Of a stretch of DNA of 62,147 nucleotides, positions 1 through 13,925 are shown piece by piece; position 1 is the first letter of the stretch; the number at the start of each line of letters is the position of its first letter. The stretch comes from Acidocella sp. Its GTDB lineage: Bacteria; Pseudomonadota; Alphaproteobacteria; Acetobacterales; Acetobacteraceae. The position numbers were made by a program, and so were the translations under genes. The DNA lies in assembly GCA_029077825.1 (NCBI GenBank), contig JAQNCT010000011.1, positions 1 to 62,147 on the forward strand. Reading direction: 5' to 3'. Below the pieces are notes generated by a model that did no database searches, had not been told where the DNA came from, and saw only the letters and a program-made list of their open reading frames with translations.

Positions 1-1
1 T

Positions 2-94
2 GAATGGGAGCGCGATTTGCGCCCCGGCGGTTTGCGCTACGTCTATCAAACGCAACGGCTGAGCCATCCCGCAGGGGGATGCCCGGTTAAGTGA
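2..94 (+). CDS. 3' end of an unidentified gene (partial)
   Basis: An open frame enters the window from the left edge and stops with TGA at 92-94. It gives about 30 C-terminal residues rich in Arg and Gly and ending in CPVK. No family could be recognised from so short a tail. It reads in the same direction as bamD but is separated from it by about 140 bases, so co-transcription is uncertain. It could also be a chance open frame. Confidence 0.3.
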   Translation, partial: EWERDLRPGGLRYVYQTQRLSHPAGGCPVK

Positions 95-171
95 ATGGCC
101 GTCTCTTAATCCCGCAGACGCAGAAGTCAACCATCCAACCCCGAAAACCCGCAGATTCCTTGGGCCACGAA

Positions 172-202
172 AAACTCGCCCATGGTCCGCTACGGCGAGT
201 TT
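172..202. promoter_or_regulatory. Perfect 9-bp inverted repeat upstream of bamD
   Basis: AAACTCGCC at 172-180 is repeated as its exact reverse complement at 194-202 around a 13-base loop. It lies 34 bases before the bamD ATG. On the + strand no T-run follows, so it is not a normal terminator for the upstream gene. It could be a 5' UTR hairpin or an operator. The function is unknown. Confidence 0.45.
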
Positions 203-236
203 CCAAACTAACCCTAAGTGCTATAAGCCGTTCGCA

Positions 237-1100
237 ATGACACATTTCACCTCCGGCTTCGCCCGCTCCGCCCTGCTCGTCCTGGCTTTAGCCTTGGGCG
301 CGTGTTCCTCCCACGACGCTACCGACGTTGATCTGTCGGGGCCGAACCTGCCGCCGGCTGACAAGCTATACGCTGACGGCATCGCGCAAATGAAGGTGGG
401 GCATTATGAAACCGCGGTAAAAACCTTTGACGCGGTGGAGCAAAACTACCCCTATTCACTCTGGGCCACCCACGCCCAGCTCATGCACGGCTATGCCCAA
501 TATAAGCAGCAAAACTACGACGAGGCGATCAGCGCCCTCAATCGCTTCATTGGCCTGCATCCGGAAAACGCCGATATCGCTTACGCTTATTATCTAAAGT
601 CGTTGTGCTACTTCGAACAGATCGACGATGTGCAGCGTGATCAGACCTCAACCTTTGAGGCCATCCAGACCCTGACTGACGTCATCAACCGCTTTCCGGA
701 CAGCGCCTACGCCCGCGACGCACGCATCAAATTACGGCTGACTGACAACCGTCTGGCCGGCCATGACATGACAATCGGGCGCTTCTACGAAAAGCAGCAT
801 CTCTACGCCGCCGCCGTGGGCCGTTACCAGGACGTCATCACCAGCTACCAGACCACCACCTATGTGCCTGAAGCCCTTGAACGCCTGACAGAAGTTGACC
901 TGCAACTCGGCTTGACCAAGGCAGCCCAGCAAACCGCCTCGGTATTGGCCTATAACTATCCCGGCAGCACCTGGTACCAAGCCGCCTATGATAAATTAAA
1001 GGCGCATGATCTACTACCGGCAGCTTCCGAAGCTGACGTGGCGTCCGGCAAACCTGCTCCGGCACCGAAGAAATCCGGTGGTTTCTTCGGGCTATTCTAA
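237..1100 (+). CDS. bamD: Outer membrane assembly lipoprotein BamD (ComL/YfiO)
   Basis: This is the essential lipoprotein of the BAM complex, which folds beta-barrel proteins into the outer membrane from the periplasmic side. The N-terminus is a lipoprotein signal: a hydrophobic stretch at residues 11-20 and the lipobox LGAC with the acylated Cys at residue 23. The rest (about residues 40-250) is TPR-like helical repeats with the family pattern of a YADGIAQMKVGHYETAV-type first repeat and several FPDSAYARDA-type turns. The tail is short, Pro/Lys-rich, and ends GGFFGLF. At 287 aa it is normal for alphaproteobacterial BamD. It precedes recN by 9 bases, as in many alphaproteobacteria. No clear ribosome site was seen before the ATG. 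Confidence 0.93.
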   Translation: MTHFTSGFARSALLVLALALGACSSHDATDVDLSGPNLPPADKLYADGIAQMKVGHYETAVKTFDAVEQNYPYSLWATHAQLMHGYAQYKQQNYDEAISALNRFIGLHPENADIAYAYYLKSLCYFEQIDDVQRDQTSTFEAIQTLTDVINRFPDSAYARDARIKLRLTDNRLAGHDMTIGRFYEKQHLYAAAVGRYQDVITSYQTTTYVPEALERLTEVDLQLGLTKAAQQTASVLAYNYPGSTWYQAAYDKLKAHDLLPAASEADVASGKPAPAPKKSGGFFGLF

Positions 1101-1109
1101 CCAAGCCGC

Positions 1110-6923
<5,814 letters not shown>

Positions 6924-6934
<11 letters not shown>

Positions 6935-7280
6935 CGTCAACCTTCTCCATGGTTTCAAAAACACCAGGAAATTTATCGTCTTTTGTTGATGGCAACTTCA
7001 CCACCACGGTAATGGTATCGCTCAAGGCGCTGTAATCCGTCGCCTCGCCAGGCTCGATGACAATGATATCGCCATCCCCCCATTCACGCCCCATCATCCG
7101 CACCCGGCCAGATACAATCAGTGTAATTTCGGTTGCCACACGGTGGTGGTGGGTCGCCTCATAATCGCCTGCCTTGTAGTGCTTTACCGCTACCTCGCAG
7201 GCGGTGGAATGAATAACGGCTGGGTTGAAATCACCCACAAACCAGCCCTTCACCATGTCACCTAATTTTGCTTGTCTCAT
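6924..7280 (-). CDS. Small cupin-domain protein
   Basis: A 118-aa single-domain cupin. Metal-binding residues are visible as HHH at 44-46 with Glu51, followed by the second cupin motif around GDGDIIVIEPGEATDYSAL. There is no signal peptide, so it is likely cytoplasmic. It starts at an ATGA overlap with the preceding nucleotidyltransferase-like gene and overlaps the TPR/glycosyltransferase-like gene by 11 bases. Cupins in sugar-nucleotide operons can be epimerases, isomerases or ligand sensors. Nothing in this sequence decides among these. Confidence 0.82.
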
Positions 7281-7999
7281 GCCACCGGCTCCGGATGAGT
7301 TTCACCCTCATAGATCGAAATTTGGTGGCGTGACTTCAGCGGTTGGTACTGCCGGCTTTCAACTTCATGCACCCCCAGCTTCTTTTGCCAGAGCACATAC
7401 TGGTTTAACGTCAAGCTTATATAAAATCTTCCATCCACTTGGGCATCCTTGCGCACCATCTCTTGTGCCGCCGCCACAAATTCCGCACCCCGGCGGAACC
7501 AATAAAACCCGGCTGTCGCCAGGCGCGAAATTGGGCGTTTTTCCGCCGCCTCAACTATGTAGCCCTCATCATTCATAGCCACATAGGAATAGCGCGGATG
7601 CAATGAGGGAAACACCACGGTCGCCGCATCAAGCTGGCGTTTGCGAAACTGCTCAATGGTCGCATGATAATCAATATCAAGCAGCTCATTGGAGGCAAGA
7701 ATCAGTAACTCATCCTCCATGTCTAAATGCTCAATCGCCAGTAAGGCGGTGCAAGCTGCCCCACCTGTTTCCCCGCTCACCAACACCACTGATGACCCAG
7801 GTGCCGCCAGTTTAATCACGCTATCAATATGGAAGCGTTTTTGGTCTTCGGCGCGCACAATAAACACCAACTTTGCTGATAACCCTTGCAACAACCGCAC
7901 AAAGCGTTCAAGCAGAAGCTCGCCGTTTTGTTCTGCCAAAAGTACCGGCGGGCCATCGCCTACCGGCCCAGCAGCCAAAATTAAAACCCGCATGGTCAT
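7277..7999 (-). CDS. Nucleotidyltransferase-like protein, catalytically degenerate
   Basis: A 240-aa GT-A/NTP-transferase fold protein, clearly a paralogue of the cassette's first gene (9251-10015). Shared blocks include GGAACT/EGAACT, the following LLA, and the FYWFRRGAEF/IYNFRSGAEF segment. It lacks the family signature: the GxGxR...PKPL loop reads GPVGDGPPVLL, and the metal-binding NSD of the paralogue (Asp110) reads ASN here (Asn104). It may be a regulatory or structural partner of the active paralogue, or a transferase with changed chemistry. It overlaps its neighbours by ATGA on both sides. An internal ATG two codons in is an alternative start. Confidence 0.85.
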   Translation of the reverse strand: MTMRVLILAAGPVGDGPPVLLAEQNGELLLERFVRLLQGLSAKLVFIVRAEDQKRFHIDSVIKLAAPGSSVVLVSGETGGAACTALLAIEHLDMEDELLILASNELLDIDYHATIEQFRKRQLDAATVVFPSLHPRYSYVAMNDEGYIVEAAEKRPISRLATAGFYWFRRGAEFVAAAQEMVRKDAQVDGRFYISLTLNQYVLWQKKLGVHEVESRQYQPLKSRHQISIYEGETHPEPVA

Positions 8000-8628
8000 G
8001 CCACCAACCCTTGTTCAATTTCGGCAATTCGTTTCATAATATTATTATAGGTTACATCGGTTGTTTCACGCACCGCCAACACATGGGCACCCGCCGCCAC
8101 AGCTGCCTTAATGCCATTATCATGGTCTTCAACCACCAAGCATTCCGCGGCTGAAACCCCAAGCTTGCTGATTGCCAATAAATACATTTCAGGGTCAGGC
8201 TTGGGCAATGCAACTTCCTGGTTGGAAATTGTGAACTCTAAATAGTCCTGCAAAGCTGATTTTTCCATCATCACATCAATGGTGCTTCGTACTGAATTTG
8301 AACATACACCCAGCCGGTAGCCCTCCGCCTGCAACCGTGAGAGCGCATATTCATGGTTAAACTGTGGCTTGCACTGGGTATGAATAATTTCCAGCGTGTA
8401 AAGCTGTTTCATTTCGTTAATAAAATTATGCAGCTTGACCGGCAAATCATAAACCGTTGACATCATTTGTAGCTTTTTGCGGGTCGGCAAGCCGTCAAAC
8501 GTTGTCAAATGGTCATAACGGCTAATCTCGTACCCAAACAGCCGCAAAGCGCGGTTCAAAGCCTCATAATGCCAATTCTTCGCTTCAATCAGCACGCCGT
8601 CCATATCGAAAATGACAGCCTTAATCAT
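7996..8628 (-). CDS. HAD-superfamily phosphatase or phosphomutase-like hydrolase
   Basis: A 210-aa HAD hydrolase, beta-phosphoglucomutase-like subgroup. All four motifs are visible: DMDGV with the nucleophile Asp8 and the acid/base Asp10, the motif II Ser110 (CSNS), Lys143 (KPDPEMY), and the acidic motif IV at residues 167-170 (EDHDNG). A helical cap of about 60 residues follows motif I. The likely substrate is a phosphorylated sugar or polyol made in the same cassette. The ATG at 8628 overlaps the stop of the GDPD-like gene by four bases, so translation is coupled. Confidence 0.9.
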   Translation of the reverse strand: MIKAVIFDMDGVLIEAKNWHYEALNRALRLFGYEISRYDHLTTFDGLPTRKKLQMMSTVYDLPVKLHNFINEMKQLYTLEIIHTQCKPQFNHEYALSRLQAEGYRLGVCSNSVRSTIDVMMEKSALQDYLEFTISNQEVALPKPDPEMYLLAISKLGVSAAECLVVEDHDNGIKAAVAAGAHVLAVRETTDVTYNNIMKRIAEIEQGLVA

Positions 8629-9251
8629 GGTCCCACCCCAAAAAATTCCACCGCCGCCTCAGGTATATCGCTGCACAGCATAAGCCCCGGCGCACCGGCC
8701 AGCCCAGCTTGGCGCAAAGCTTGCCACAACCCCTCAGGGTCGCGCTTGTGCAACTCTGGGGAGACAACACAAACCTGCTTGCCATCCGCCAAAAACGCCC
8801 GAATAGCTGCCGGGCGCACCCAATTCGCGCCAAAATCATCAACCCACACGCCTGCCGCCCGATCATAACAGGCGGGCTGGCGTTCATATTCGCTAGCCCG
8901 GGTAAAAACCGGCAGGCCCAGGCGCAATTGCACCAGCATCTCCGGCACTGACATATCAAACGTAAACCAACGCGTCAGCCCCTGTGCTGCCATTGCCTGC
9001 ATAAGCGGCACGGCCAAACCATCAGCTTTTATATTCATGGCCATCGGCAAATCCCGGCCAGCCAGAATATCCAGCATAGCCTGCAGGCTCAATTCATCGC
9101 CACGCGGCATATCATGTGAAATCACCAAACTGCCCGCCACATCACGCACATCAGTTTCGGTACCAAAACCTAATTCAAATGAGCGTTGAAACGCCACCGG
9201 CAGATTTTTCTCCGCCGCGTCCTTCCAATAGCCACGGTGACTGAGAATCAT
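8625..9251 (-). CDS. GDPD-family phosphodiesterase-like protein
   Basis: A 208-aa protein of the glycerophosphodiester phosphodiesterase fold (TIM barrel). The catalytic HR pair is at residues 5-6, followed by E14/N16, the metal ligands ETD at 32-34, and His46 (SHD). The second acidic ligand normally found in an E-x-K motif reads NIK at residues 73-75, which suggests a distinct subfamily. There is no signal peptide, so it acts in the cytoplasm. The ATG at 9251 shares its A with the TGA of the upstream transferase gene. The frame can be read three bases longer from a TTG, which is less likely. It sits between a sugar nucleotidyltransferase and a HAD phosphatase. Confidence 0.87.
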   Translation of the reverse strand: MILSHRGYWKDAAEKNLPVAFQRSFELGFGTETDVRDVAGSLVISHDMPRGDELSLQAMLDILAGRDLPMAMNIKADGLAVPLMQAMAAQGLTRWFTFDMSVPEMLVQLRLGLPVFTRASEYERQPACYDRAAGVWVDDFGANWVRPAAIRAFLADGKQVCVVSPELHKRDPEGLWQALRQAGLAGAPGLMLCSDIPEAAVEFFGVGP

Positions 9252-10015
9252 CAAAGCGCTGCAATCCCCGCTGTAGCCCGGTGTGACAGCTCCAGCCCCA
9301 GAAATAAATTCAAATCATCAGGAATACCAAGCCCGTACATGCCCGCTGCTTCGGAGCCGATATTATAAATGCCGATCCGCGCCCCCTGCGCGATCATTTC
9401 ATTATATACGGGTGCCACATAAAATTCATTGTTAATTCGTAAATCCTTGGCGATCATCGCTTTAGCATGGTGGATGAACTCAGCACCTGAGCGGAAATTA
9501 TAAATACCCACCGTGGCATGGCTGGATATCACTTCCTTCTCCACCACCCGCGTCACCATTCCCGCGTCATCAACTCCGGCGAATGACCATTTCGGGTCGT
9601 CCGCCTGCATGGTCATAATCAATCCATCCAGCTTACGCACCTGCATATCCGCCAGATAGTCATCAATCGCGATATCAACATATTGGTCTGAATTGACAAT
9701 CATCACCGGGTCATTCGAATTGAAAAAACCTTGCGCCAGCAACACCGTGCAGGCCGCACCCTCGGTCAACCCTTCAATCTCAACCACTTGTGCGCCCGGT
9801 GCCCAGTCGGTCAATTTATGGCGCAGGCCAAACTCTTCAACATGGCTGCGCTGGCAAATGAAAATAAAACGGTGCTCACAAGCCGGGCGGACATTTTCAA
9901 TCACCAGCCGGATCATCGGAACTTCATGCACCGGGATCAATGGCTTGGGCAACATATAGCCTGCTTTGGCAAAACGGCTACCCGCACCTGCCATCGGGAT
10001 CACGATATTGAGCAT
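9251..10015 (-). CDS. Sugar-phosphate (or polyol-phosphate) nucleotidyltransferase
   Basis: A 254-aa NTP-transferase (RfbA/LicC-like). The nucleotide-binding signature G-A-G-S-R is at residues 10-14, PKPL is at 23-26, and the metal-binding NSD has Asp110. It would activate a phosphorylated sugar or alcohol with CTP, UTP or dTTP. The base and substrate cannot be read from the sequence. It is the first gene of the six-gene cassette. The gap to the upstream MotB-like gene is only 45 bases, so it could be a continuation of that operon or have its own promoter. The ATG is preferred over a TTG one codon upstream. Confidence 0.9.
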   Translation of the reverse strand: MLNIVIPMAGAGSRFAKAGYMLPKPLIPVHEVPMIRLVIENVRPACEHRFIFICQRSHVEEFGLRHKLTDWAPGAQVVEIEGLTEGAACTVLLAQGFFNSNDPVMIVNSDQYVDIAIDDYLADMQVRKLDGLIMTMQADDPKWSFAGVDDAGMVTRVVEKEVISSHATVGIYNFRSGAEFIHHAKAMIAKDLRINNEFYVAPVYNEMIAQGARIGIYNIGSEAAGMYGLGIPDDLNLFLGLELSHRATAGIAAL

Positions 10016-10060
10016 CAAATTACATTCCGAAAATTAAAATTGTCACCATAAAAACCCACC

Positions 10061-11224
10061 TCAACGGCTCGTGAGCCGAAACTCAATCCGCCTGTTCTGG
10101 GCATAGTCCTGCATCGTATTGCCTGGCGCAATAGGGTTGGCGCTGCCGAAGCCGGCGGCGGCCAGGCGGTTTTCAGGTACGCCATCCTTGACCAGTAAAT
10201 GCAACACCGCCAGCGAGCGCGCCGTTGATAAGTCAAAGTTCGAATTATAAGGCCCACCGCTGATCGGCTGGGCATCAGCATAGCCATCCACACTCAGAAC
10301 CCAGTTGATGTTGGGCGGAATTTTGCCGGCAATTTTGATAATGGCCTTCGCCACATCGGCAATCTCGGCCTGGCCCGCCGGGGTTAGCGTTGCCTGGTCC
10401 ACGGGGAAAAGCACATCACTTTCAAACACAAACCGGTCACCGACAATTTTTATGTTTGGCTCATTCGCCAACACGCTACGCAAAGTACCAAAAAATTCAC
10501 TACGATATTGCTGCAGTTCCTCAACCTTGCGCGCCAGTGCCTCGTTCAGTTGTTTGCCGAGATTCACAATCTGCACATTGTCTTTTTTGTCAGCTTCCTG
10601 TGCTGCATCAAGCGCTTGCGCCAGCACCGCCATCTGCAACCGCAAGGCCGCCAACTGCTGGTTCAGCAAAGCAACCTGATTATTCGCCGCCACTGATAGT
10701 TGCGTCTGCGCTTGCAGCTTTGCCTTGGTGTCGCTCAATTGCTGCTGCAAGCTCGGGCTGGCCTGCGCCGCATCTTGTGCTTGCGCTGTCAGTTGCCCCT
10801 GTAACGCGCTAATCCTGGCCGAAGCTGATTGCGCCTGCGCCTGAGCGTCTGACAACTGCCCGGTCAACGTCTGAAGCTGTGCCGTTTGCGCGCTCTGCGT
10901 CGCCGTGGCTGCGCCTAACTGCTGGGTCAGCGTGGCGTTCGCCGCCTTCTGGCTCGCCAATTGCGTATTCAACGCCGCCAACTCCTGCTGCAGCGATACA
11001 TCATTGGTCTTTTCAAGCGACAGCGCCGATGACAAAGCCGAAATCTGGCTGCGTAACTGGTTGATGGTATTGTCACTACCGGTCAAAGCCGATGATAAAA
11101 ACGCCTCCGCCAGCACAAACACCAGCAGCACAAAAATAATCACCATCAACAGGGTGGAAAGCGCATCCACATATCCAGGCCACGCATCCAGCCCGTTACT
11201 GCCGCCGCGCCGCCGCAACGCCAT
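10061..11224 (-). CDS. MotB-like membrane-anchored peptidoglycan-binding protein
   Basis: 387 aa. A short basic N-terminus precedes one transmembrane helix (about residues 18-42) with an Asp at position 20 placed like the proton-binding Asp of MotB. A long Gln/Ala-rich coiled coil (about 50-240) follows, then an OmpA-like peptidoglycan-binding domain (about 245-387) with NRRIEFRL near the end. It pairs with the MotA-like gene directly upstream (TAA then ATG with no gap). No flagellar genes are nearby, so this is likely a non-flagellar stator-like pair working at the envelope. Gene order efp-suhB-OmpA-MotA-MotB recurs in alphaproteobacteria as far as I recall. Confidence 0.85.
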   Translation of the reverse strand: MALRRRGGSNGLDAWPGYVDALSTLLMVIIFVLLVFVLAEAFLSSALTGSDNTINQLRSQISALSSALSLEKTNDVSLQQELAALNTQLASQKAANATLTQQLGAATATQSAQTAQLQTLTGQLSDAQAQAQSASARISALQGQLTAQAQDAAQASPSLQQQLSDTKAKLQAQTQLSVAANNQVALLNQQLAALRLQMAVLAQALDAAQEADKKDNVQIVNLGKQLNEALARKVEELQQYRSEFFGTLRSVLANEPNIKIVGDRFVFESDVLFPVDQATLTPAGQAEIADVAKAIIKIAGKIPPNINWVLSVDGYADAQPISGGPYNSNFDLSTARSLAVLHLLVKDGVPENRLAAAGFGSANPIAPGNTMQDYAQNRRIEFRLTSR

Positions 11225-12370
11225 TTAACCGGCCCTGGTGTCATCGGCGAGGGCAGCGATCGTGCGGGTCAGCACTTTCAAATCACTCCGCAACTCCGCC
11301 GTACTCTGTATCCGCCCGCTTTCGCTCTCACCCAGCATGCGGCTCAACAATAGTTCAATATTACGCAAGTGCGCCCTGGAAACATCATCATGCGCCTCAC
11401 CACGCAGTGACGCGAAATTATTCAGCGCCGGGCCAATCGCCACCTGCGCCTCTGCTAATTTCAACATCAGTTGCTGGTTGGTGCGCAACGTCTCCGCCAA
11501 ATTGCCCATCCGCTCGCTCAGCGTTTGCAGCACATTATTAGCCTGCACGCGGGAATCCTCACCGCGGCTCAGCACACGCTGCAATGATTCCATGTTCTCG
11601 GCGGTTTGTTCCAACAGCGCCTGCACATAAACCGGCACCGAGCTTTCACCATCCCCGCCCAACGCACCTGATGATAAGCGTGTCAGCCCGGCCAGCCATT
11701 CCTCTAGTTCATTATAAAACCGGTTCATCGCCTGGCCGGCTGTTAAATCCAGGAATCCCAAAATCAACGCGCCTGAAAGGCCAAACATCGAGGATGAAAA
11801 CGCCGTGCCCATACCAGCCAGCGGCCCGGCCAGCCCAGCCTTTAACTGCGCGAACATGGCATTCACATCCCCGCCTGAAAGGCTCATGCCGTTAATCACC
11901 GCCGCCACTGATGACACCGTGTGCAACAGCCCCCAGAAGGTCCCCAGCAGACCCAGAAAAATCATCACGCCGGTCACATAACGTGACAATTCCCGGCTCT
12001 CATCCAGCCGGCTGGCAATACCATCCAGCAGCGTGCGCATCGCCTGGCCTGAAAGGGTAATCCGGCGCTCGCCATCGGCCCGGCCTGCCAACATCCGCGC
12101 CATCGGCGCCAAAAGCGTTGGCGGTTTGGCCTGCTCCAAAGGCTGGCGCGAACGGCGAAAATGCTCCACCCACACCACTTCCGGATACAGCCGCTGCACC
12201 TGCCGCAAATTCCAGATCACCCCAAACAATTCCACCAGCACAATGACGGTATTAATGACCGGGTTGGCGGTAAAAAACCGCTCCAACTGCGGCGAGACGA
12301 TCGCCGCCGTGCCGTACACCACAACAATGAACACCAGCATCCGAACCAGATAATTCGTTGGTTTGGTCAT
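11225..12370 (-). CDS. MotA/TolQ/ExbB-like proton channel protein
   Basis: 381 aa with four predicted membrane helices: about residues 7-27, 33-56, 136-165 and 188-215. The last two enclose the MotA/ExbB core (GLLGTFWGLLHTV and GMGTAFSSSMFGL). A long C-terminal cytoplasmic coiled-coil tail follows. It should form the ion channel partner of the MotB-like protein. Its ATG shares the A of the TAA of the preceding OmpA-like gene. It resembles the ZorA/ZorB arrangement in outline, but there are no other Zorya genes nearby. Confidence 0.87.
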   Translation of the reverse strand: MTKPTNYLVRMLVFIVVVYGTAAIVSPQLERFFTANPVINTVIVLVELFGVIWNLRQVQRLYPEVVWVEHFRRSRQPLEQAKPPTLLAPMARMLAGRADGERRITLSGQAMRTLLDGIASRLDESRELSRYVTGVMIFLGLLGTFWGLLHTVSSVAAVINGMSLSGGDVNAMFAQLKAGLAGPLAGMGTAFSSSMFGLSGALILGFLDLTAGQAMNRFYNELEEWLAGLTRLSSGALGGDGESSVPVYVQALLEQTAENMESLQRVLSRGEDSRVQANNVLQTLSERMGNLAETLRTNQQLMLKLAEAQVAIGPALNNFASLRGEAHDDVSRAHLRNIELLLSRMLGESESGRIQSTAELRSDLKVLTRTIAALADDTRAG

Positions 12371-12975
12371 TACTTGGCCGCTCCCGTGCCCAGCTTAATA
12401 ACCGCCGCATCTGGGCCTTGCCCCGCCACCGCGCCATCCGCCCGCGGAATGATATTTGAAGGTACAACGCCGCAGGCAACCAAAGCGTCCCTCACCGCCA
12501 TCGCACGGCTCAATGAAAGCCGCATCGGGGCTGATAAGTCAGAGGAATCGGCCGCCGCATAAGCATCAACCGACACCAATCCGCCGACACCTGCCCGCTC
12601 ACATACCGGTTTTAAAGCCGCCGCCGCACCGGCCGGCAAATCAGCACTACCCGAGGCAAAGCTCACACTCACCGGGGCCAGAGGTGCCAGTACCGGTGGC
12701 TCTGGGGCGACTGGAGCTGCTGGGGCGGGAACCGGTACGGAAACTGGTGCCGGCTTTGCCACCACCGCCAATAATTTCGGCGTCACAAGCTTTTGTTTTA
12801 CAGGCTCATGAATCACGCGGGCAGCCGGATGCACCACCTCGGCTGAAACCGGCATGGCCGCCACGCGCGGTACCACGCCTGCCAACTGGTCCAACGCATC
12901 CTGATGAATAACAACCTGTGCACCAGCAAGTGCTGGGGCCAAAACGAGGAGTAGAGCGAGATATATAGGTTTCAC
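12370..12975 (-). CDS. Secreted OmpA-like protein
   Basis: 201 aa. An N-terminal signal peptide (hydrophobic residues 4-18, cleavage near AGA-Q) is followed by a Pro/Ala/Val-rich linker (about 40-100). A C-terminal OmpA-like region of about 100 residues begins at VSFASGSADLPAGAA. The usual NRRVE ending is absent, so this is a divergent OmpA-type domain. The start is GTG with AAGG about 7 bases before it. It is the first gene of the envelope trio and lies 15 bases after suhB, which suggests a shared transcript. Confidence 0.8.
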   Translation of the reverse strand: MKPIYLALLLVLAPALAGAQVVIHQDALDQLAGVVPRVAAMPVSAEVVHPAARVIHEPVKQKLVTPKLLAVVAKPAPVSVPVPAPAAPVAPEPPVLAPLAPVSVSFASGSADLPAGAAAALKPVCERAGVGGLVSVDAYAAADSSDLSAPMRLSLSRAMAVRDALVACGVVPSNIIPRADGAVAGQGPDAAVIKLGTGAAK

Positions 12976-12990
12976 ACCGAAACCTTAACG

Positions 12991-13818
12991 TTATCCCCGC
13001 GCCGCCGCCAGACCATCCACAACAACTTCAAGCAACTTCCCATGCAAATGCGGGTTGGCCGCCACCACCGTGGAGGCCACCACATCTTTGCCTTCAGAAT
13101 CAGTTGCGTAACCGCCGGCTTCGCGCACAATCAACATGCCCGCCGCGATGTCCCACGGGTGAATCCCGCTCTCCCAATAGCCATCATACCGGCCCGCAGC
13201 CACCCAGGCCAAATCCAGCGCCGCTGAGCCAAACCGGCGGATCCCAGCAACTTGGGGCATCAAAACACTCAAAGTGCGGGCAAACGCCAGCCGGTTCGCG
13301 CCCGATGTCACGGCAAACGGCACGCCCGTGGCAAACACCGCATCCTTCAGCTCCCGCCGCGCTGAAACCCGCAGGCGCTTGTCATTTACATAAGCCCCAA
13401 CGCCTTTTTCAGCCCAGAACATCTCATTATTAACCGGCGAATACACCACCGCCGCCGCAACCTCCGATCCGCCGTCGGGCAACCGCCGCTCCAGCGCAAT
13501 CGAAATCGCCCAATGCGGAATCCCATGCAGAAAATTCGTGGTGCCATCCAGCGGATCAACCACCCAGCGCCAAACCCATTTGTCACTACCAGAAGCGCCA
13601 CTTTCTTCCATCAGCATCGCATAGCCAGGCCGCGCCTTTTCCAAATCCTCACGCAAACTGGCTTCCGCCCGCAAATCCGCCTGAGACACAAAATCCCCAG
13701 GCCCCTTCATGGAAACCTGTAAATTCTCCACCTCATTGAAATCACGCAGCAACCGCTTCGCCGCCTTCTGCGCCGCCGCGTGCATCACCGTCATATGGGC
13801 CGAAAGACGAGGCATCAT
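12991..13818 (-). CDS. suhB: Inositol monophosphatase family protein (SuhB-like)
   Basis: 275 aa. Metal-binding motifs of the family are present: the EES-type motif (MEESG), PLDGTTNF with Asp residues for Mg2+, and the C-terminal HPWDIAAG motif. It would remove phosphate from inositol-1-phosphate or related substrates. In bacteria SuhB also affects rRNA transcription through Nus factors. Several in-frame Met codons near the start (1, 2, 9, 12) leave the start uncertain. It follows efp after 107 bases and precedes the OmpA-like gene by 15. Confidence 0.92.
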   Translation of the reverse strand: MMPRLSAHMTVMHAAAQKAAKRLLRDFNEVENLQVSMKGPGDFVSQADLRAEASLREDLEKARPGYAMLMEESGASGSDKWVWRWVVDPLDGTTNFLHGIPHWAISIALERRLPDGGSEVAAAVVYSPVNNEMFWAEKGVGAYVNDKRLRVSARRELKDAVFATGVPFAVTSGANRLAFARTLSVLMPQVAGIRRFGSAALDLAWVAAGRYDGYWESGIHPWDIAAGMLIVREAGGYATDSEGKDVVASTVVAANPHLHGKLLEVVVDGLAAARG

Positions 13819-13925
13819 GAGCTTAGAGTCCTAAATAATCCGAGTATTTAAAACTCGCACTGGTAAATCAGCTTGGTTGGCTCTCAAACCGCGCAAATGG
13901 TCCCAAAATGGCCGCAAAACAGGGT

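Noticed and set aside
10061-12370. A Zorya-type anti-phage system from the MotA/MotB-like pair
   Set aside because: Zorya needs further genes (ZorC/D or ZorE), none of which are present. The pair sits among housekeeping genes.
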